NCBI GenBank assembly: GCA_035259205.1
Contig: DATFWO010000099.1
Coordinates: forward strand, 1 to 64,000
Source: SG8-41 sp035259205
Lineage (GTDB): Bacteria > Pseudomonadota > Gammaproteobacteria > Burkholderiales > SG8-41
Length of the DNA: 64,000 nucleotides
Direction of reading: 5' to 3'
The notes beneath the pieces were generated by a model. It was not told where the DNA came from. It saw only the letters and a program-made list of their open reading frames with translations, and searched no databases. Below, piece after piece: positions 60,800 to 64,000 of this stretch (position 1 is its first letter; every line of letters begins with the position of its first letter). The position numbers and the translations under genes were made by a program.

Positions 60800-62179
60800 C
60801 TATCGCGGCGAGTGGCGCTGGCCTGCAACGCGTGCAGCCTGGGCTGCCGGTTGGTCGAATTCAACATCCGGCAGTTTCTCGAGGCGCCACAGCACGGCGA
60901 GCAGCGCGCGCGCCGCCGGCTCGCCCACCACAGGCATCGCGAGTTCGAGGAACTTGTCATTGATATCGTCATCGGTGAGCGGCATCTCCGGATCGCCTTT
61001 GCGGGTCTCCTGGAAATGCGCGACCCGGCGCCCGTCGGCAAGCTCGATCTCGACTCTTGCGGCGCGCTGGCGGGGGAACGCCTTGGACAGCTCCGGGTCG
61101 GCCGTAAGCTCGGTTTTCTTCATGAGCTCCCGGATCGACGGGTTGCTGAGCTTGTCGGCGCCGTATGCGTCCAGCCGCACGGGACCGTACACCAGCGCGT
61201 GCGCGACGACATAGGGCAGGCTGAACTTCGCCTGGTAATCGCCTTCGGGCTCGTAGTTATTCACGACGTCGAGGCCCCCCTGGTAAGTCGCTATGCGGAT
61301 CTTGCGGACGTGCCGGTGGTCGAGCTGGTGCTTTTCCTTGAGCACCTGGACGGCATCGATCGACGGGAACGTGTGCCCGCAGCAACCGTGATTCTTGAAA
61401 GTGATGCGCGTGATGTGATAATCGGTTCCCAGCCCGCGCGTCGCCTTCGACCAGTCCGCGCCGGCGCTCATCGCCGCCCCGAAACCCACCTCGCCTTCCA
61501 GTATGTCGTGCACGCCGGTCAGTCCTTTCGCCGCCCCCATTGCGGCGAGGGCTCCCGCTTCCGCGGCGTGCCCGGCATGCATGGGCTTGCTCATGGCTTC
61601 CGACCGGAACGCCTGCTGGAGCCCGGCGGCGAACGTTCCTACGGTGCCCAACGCGTTCATGAACTGCTCGCGGTCGCAGCCGAGCACCGTCGCGGCCGCT
61701 GCGGCGGCGCCAAAGCAGCCGACGGTGCCGGTGGTGTGCCAGAACTTGTAGTGCGAAGGCATGACCGCATCCCCGATGCGCGTCGAGACCTCGTAGCCTA
61801 CGATTACACCGCGCAGAAACCGCTCACCGCTCGCGCCCTGCGTTTGTGCGGCGGCGAGCGCTGCGGCGATCACCGGCGCGCCAGGGTGATACACGGCGTC
61901 GCGCCAGATGTCGTCGAACTCCACTGCGTGAGAAGCTGCGCCGTTGACGAGCGCAGCCGCGCGCAGCGTGGCGCGGCGTCCCGAGCCCAGGCGCGCCTTC
62001 CCGCGATCGAGCTCCTCCGCGAGCGCCTGCTCGAGGAGCGTCGCGGGCGGCACGCGGCTCCCGGGCAGGAGCGAGGCGTACCAGTCGATCACCGCGCGCT
62101 TCGCGTGGTGAATGACTTCCGGCTTCAGATTCGCGGTCTGTTCCTTGACCGCGTAGTCAGCGATGGTTTGCAGCAGCAT
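60800..62179 (-). CDS. MmgE/PrpD family protein
   Basis: A 459-residue protein of the MmgE/PrpD fold, which includes 2-methylcitrate dehydratase, cis-aconitate decarboxylase and iminodisuccinate epimerase. The N-terminal helical block, the GYEVSTRIGDA segment, the HTTGTVGCFGAAAAA segment with the conserved His and the FKNHGCCGHTFPSIDA segment are present. It probably dehydrates or decarboxylates a tricarboxylate-like acid. It lies between two Bug genes, one of which may bring in its substrate. Confidence 0.9.
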   Translation of the reverse strand: MLLQTIADYAVKEQTANLKPEVIHHAKRAVIDWYASLLPGSRVPPATLLEQALAEELDRGKARLGSGRRATLRAAALVNGAASHAVEFDDIWRDAVYHPGAPVIAAALAAAQTQGASGERFLRGVIVGYEVSTRIGDAVMPSHYKFWHTTGTVGCFGAAAAAATVLGCDREQFMNALGTVGTFAAGLQQAFRSEAMSKPMHAGHAAEAGALAAMGAAKGLTGVHDILEGEVGFGAAMSAGADWSKATRGLGTDYHITRITFKNHGCCGHTFPSIDAVQVLKEKHQLDHRHVRKIRIATYQGGLDVVNNYEPEGDYQAKFSLPYVVAHALVYGPVRLDAYGADKLSNPSIRELMKKTELTADPELSKAFPRQRAARVEIELADGRRVAHFQETRKGDPEMPLTDDDINDKFLELAMPVVGEPAARALLAVLWRLEKLPDVEFDQPAAQAARVAGQRHSPR

Positions 62180-62209
62180 GGTGGTTCTCCGGAGAGCGGG
62201 GCAGATAAG

Positions 62210-62251
62210 GCGACTCAGGTGAAGCGGCTCAGACAGGGCGGCTCAGACAGC
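62210..62251. repeat. 14-bp array with core GCGGCTCAG (locus N)
   Basis: GCGACTCAGGTGAA, GCGGCTCAGACAGG and GCGGCTCAGACAGC are contiguous at exactly 14-base steps. The core differs from GTGACTG but keeps the period. It sits in the 157-bp gap between MmgE/PrpD and a Bug gene. Confidence 0.75.
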
Positions 62252-62336
62252 GAAGCCTGAAGTATAGTGAACTTCCGATAGCCCCACTCGCGCTCGAGCT
62301 ATGCCGCGCTGCGTGGCGGCCACTTGAGGACTGGCG

Positions 62337-63326
62337 TCATTCGAGCACGACGCCGGTTTCGCGGAGGTGGCGAATGATCTGCTCCCACTTTGCGATTTCC
62401 AGCCTCAGGAAGTCGGCGAGAGCCCGCGGTCCATTTATCGCCTGCTCCATGCCTTCCTGGACAAGTGTTGCTTTCACGGCCGGATTCTCCGCCGCCATGC
62501 GGACTTCATTGAAGATCCTTTCAGCGATGGCCGTCGGCGTGTTCCTGGGCGCGAACAAGGCAAACCACTGAAGGGACTCGAATCCCGGCACGCCGGACTC
62601 CGCTACGGTGGGAACTTCGGGAAACACGGCCGAGCGCCTGGCGCCGGTGACGGCAAGCGCTCGCAGGCGCGATGCTCTTACATGGGGCAGAACCGGGATC
62701 GCCGTGGTGACGACCAGCTGCACGCGGCCGCTCATCGTATCGATTACTGCAGGTGGGCCGCCCTTGTACGGGACGTGCACCATGGCAATGTCGGTGGCGC
62801 GGTTGAGCAGCTCGATCGTCAGATGATGGATCGAGCCGATCCCTGGCGACGCGAAGAGAAGCTCTCCGGGCTTGGCCTTTGCGAGGCTGACGAGCGCCTG
62901 CACCGACGTGACGGGCAGCGCGGGATGGCTCGCGACGACGAGTGGCGCAATCGCGACGAGCGTCATGGGAACGAAGTCATGCACCGGGTCGTACAGGCGC
63001 TTTTTCGCGAGGAACGGGACGATGGAGACACTACCTCCACCGCTGAAGAGCACCGTATAGCCGTCGGCGGGCGAAGCCGCGACGATCTGTGCCGCAAGGA
63101 CGCCGGCCCCGCCCCCGCGATTGTCGACGATGACGGACTGTCCCAGCGATTCGGAAACCTTCGGCATGATGACGCGCGCCATCACGTCGGGAGCCGTACC
63201 CGGCAGCCCTCCGATGACGAGCCTGACGGGCTTCGCGGGGTAAGGCTGGCACCGCGTGGACGGGCTCGCCGCCAGTGCAAGGGTTGCGCACCCTAACGCA
63301 ACCGATCGAAACAGCGCCGTCCTCAT
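62337..63326 (-). CDS. Bug family periplasmic solute-binding protein
   Basis: A 329-residue Bug receptor from ATG 63326, fixed by AGGAGG 7 bases upstream. The signal peptide ends near residue 24 and the mature part starts CQPYPAKPVRLVIGGLPGTAPD, in which the usual PFPPGG loop is GGLPGT. It follows an acyl-CoA synthetase gene by 120 bp on the same strand and precedes MmgE/PrpD. Confidence 0.92.
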   Translation of the reverse strand: MRTALFRSVALGCATLALAASPSTRCQPYPAKPVRLVIGGLPGTAPDVMARVIMPKVSESLGQSVIVDNRGGGAGVLAAQIVAASPADGYTVLFSGGGSVSIVPFLAKKRLYDPVHDFVPMTLVAIAPLVVASHPALPVTSVQALVSLAKAKPGELLFASPGIGSIHHLTIELLNRATDIAMVHVPYKGGPPAVIDTMSGRVQLVVTTAIPVLPHVRASRLRALAVTGARRSAVFPEVPTVAESGVPGFESLQWFALFAPRNTPTAIAERIFNEVRMAAENPAVKATLVQEGMEQAINGPRALADFLRLEIAKWEQIIRHLRETGVVLE

Positions 63327-63446
63327 GCGCGTGCCTCCTGCAGGTCGCCGCCGCCGCAACGCTCGCCGGGTGCCTGCTTTCCGGGCACCTTACGCCCGAG
63401 GCCCGGGCGCGGCAAGCGCGCTTCCGCCGCCGCATCCGGGCCACCC

Positions 63447-64000
63447 TTACGCCATCACGAGCAATCCATCCACCGCCACCACGCCCTCGGGCTTGACGAT
63501 CAAAGGATTGATCTCCGCTTCCTGTACCGCCGGGGCGAGATATGCGAGCTGGGAGAACGCCGCCACGGCCCGGGCAAGCGCGTCGCAATCCCCGCGCTGC
63601 ATCCCGCGATAGCCGCGGACGACGGCGAGCCCTTTCACCTCGTCGATCATGCAGCGCGCTTCCTCTACGCTCACCGGTGCGAGGCGAGATGTGAAGTCCT
63701 TGTAGATCTCGGCGAGGACGCCGCCGATCCCGAGCACCACCACCGGGCCGACCTGCGGGTCGCGCTTGAAGCCGACGATGACCTCTGCAAGACCCTTCAC
63801 CATTTGCTGCACAAGCACGCCTTCGATGCGGGCGTCCTTCCGATAAGCGCGCGCGTTTGACAGTATTTCGTCGTGCGCTGCCGCAAGTTCCTCGCGGGAT
63901 TGCAAATTGAGCCGCACGGCGCGCGCTTCGGTCTTGTGCAGGATGTCGGGCGAGAGGATCTTGGCTGCGACCGGAAACTCGATATCGACCGCTTGTCCGC
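63447..64000 (-). CDS. ATP-grasp acyl-CoA synthetase subunit/domain (cut by window end)
   Basis: An ATP-grasp domain of the ADP-forming acyl-CoA synthetase family; the open frame continues past base 64000. Visible are KILSPDILHKTEARAVRLNL, GFKRDPQVGPVVVLGIGGVLAE and the closing EAEINPLIV, all shared with the beta subunit at 29571. Here the loop after HKTE lacks the usual GGV. It may be a separate beta chain or the end of a fused alpha-beta enzyme. The GTG at 63917 is internal, not the start. Confidence 0.88.
   Translation of the reverse strand, partial: GQAVDIEFPVAAKILSPDILHKTEARAVRLNLQSREELAAAHDEILSNARAYRKDARIEGVLVQQMVKGLAEVIVGFKRDPQVGPVVVLGIGGVLAEIYKDFTSRLAPVSVEEARCMIDEVKGLAVVRGYRGMQRGDCDALARAVAAFSQLAYLAPAVQEAEINPLIVKPEGVVAVDGLLVMA

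Noticed and set aside
63447..63917. Complete 156-residue gene starting at GTG 63917
   Set aside because: The same frame continues upstream with family-typical sequence (KILSPDILHKTE) to the window edge, so the gene is cut and the GTG is internal.

Overview
The window is a GC-rich (roughly 65%), densely coded chromosomal segment with no rRNA, tRNA, phage or transposase genes that I can see. It is most likely from a betaproteobacterium of the Burkholderiales type. Nine Bug/TctC-type solute receptors lie in 64 kb, a hallmark of that group, together with a class I DAHP synthase, a proteobacterial DapE, SoxCD and an HME-type RND metal pump. The exact genus cannot be read from the sequence.

Layout. 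1-5.1 kb: cupin, tctC-tctB-tctA tripartite carboxylate transporter, and an orphan acyl-CoA carboxylase carboxyltransferase. 5.2-7.7 kb: VWA membrane protein and an M20 peptidase. 7.8-15.3 kb: an RraA-like protein, Bug, M20 amidohydrolase and creatininase-like protein in one run, then a 3-hydroxyisobutyrate-dehydrogenase-type gene (opposite strand), Bug, an atypical SDR and a fumarylacetoacetate-hydrolase-family gene. 15.3-18.3 kb: DAHP synthase, a 77-residue unknown and a fumarate-reductase-like flavoprotein. 18.7-24.3 kb: three-gene RND efflux system. 24.3-26.0 kb: glycerophosphodiesterase and an SH3-like secreted protein. 26.1-33.2 kb: a catabolic operon of biotin carrier protein, carboxyltransferase, biotin carboxylase, both subunits of an ADP-forming acyl-CoA synthetase, and a degenerate iron-ADH-like protein. 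33.4-38.4 kb: small secreted protein, soxD/soxC, polysaccharide deacetylase and two tandem alpha/beta hydrolases. 38.5-45.7 kb: Bug, thioesterase-like, CocE hydrolase, DUF35 plus thiolase-like pair, cupin and Bug. 45.8-50.5 kb: VOC protein, stand-alone LanC-like cyclase, luciferase-like oxidoreductase, two-domain cupin and membrane protein. 50.6-56 kb: two more tandem hydrolases, EamA transporter, TctC and D-2-hydroxyacid dehydrogenase. 55.6-64 kb: dapE, peroxiredoxin, then a minus-strand run of Bug, MBL hydrolase, Bug, MmgE/PrpD, Bug and an ATP-grasp acyl-CoA synthetase cut by the window end.

Most genes look like parts of small carboxylate or acyl-CoA catabolic cassettes: a periplasmic Bug receptor, hydrolases or amidohydrolases, CoA activation, and carboxylation or dehydrogenation. 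Only one Bug has its tctAB membrane genes here.

The most striking structure is not a gene. About sixteen intergenic gaps carry short periodic arrays built on heptamers, usually a conserved 7-8 bp core such as CGTGACTG plus 6-7 variable bases (period 14, in some loci 13 or 15). They are commonly arranged as a GTGAC-type left arm and a GTCAC-type right arm that could fold into an RNA hairpin. In the 26-33 kb operon every intergenic gap is filled by such an array or by a related CACGGAA palindromic element, and the downstream genes lack an evident Shine-Dalgarno sequence. Some arrays contribute stop codons, and one CACGGAA element encodes part of a signal peptide.
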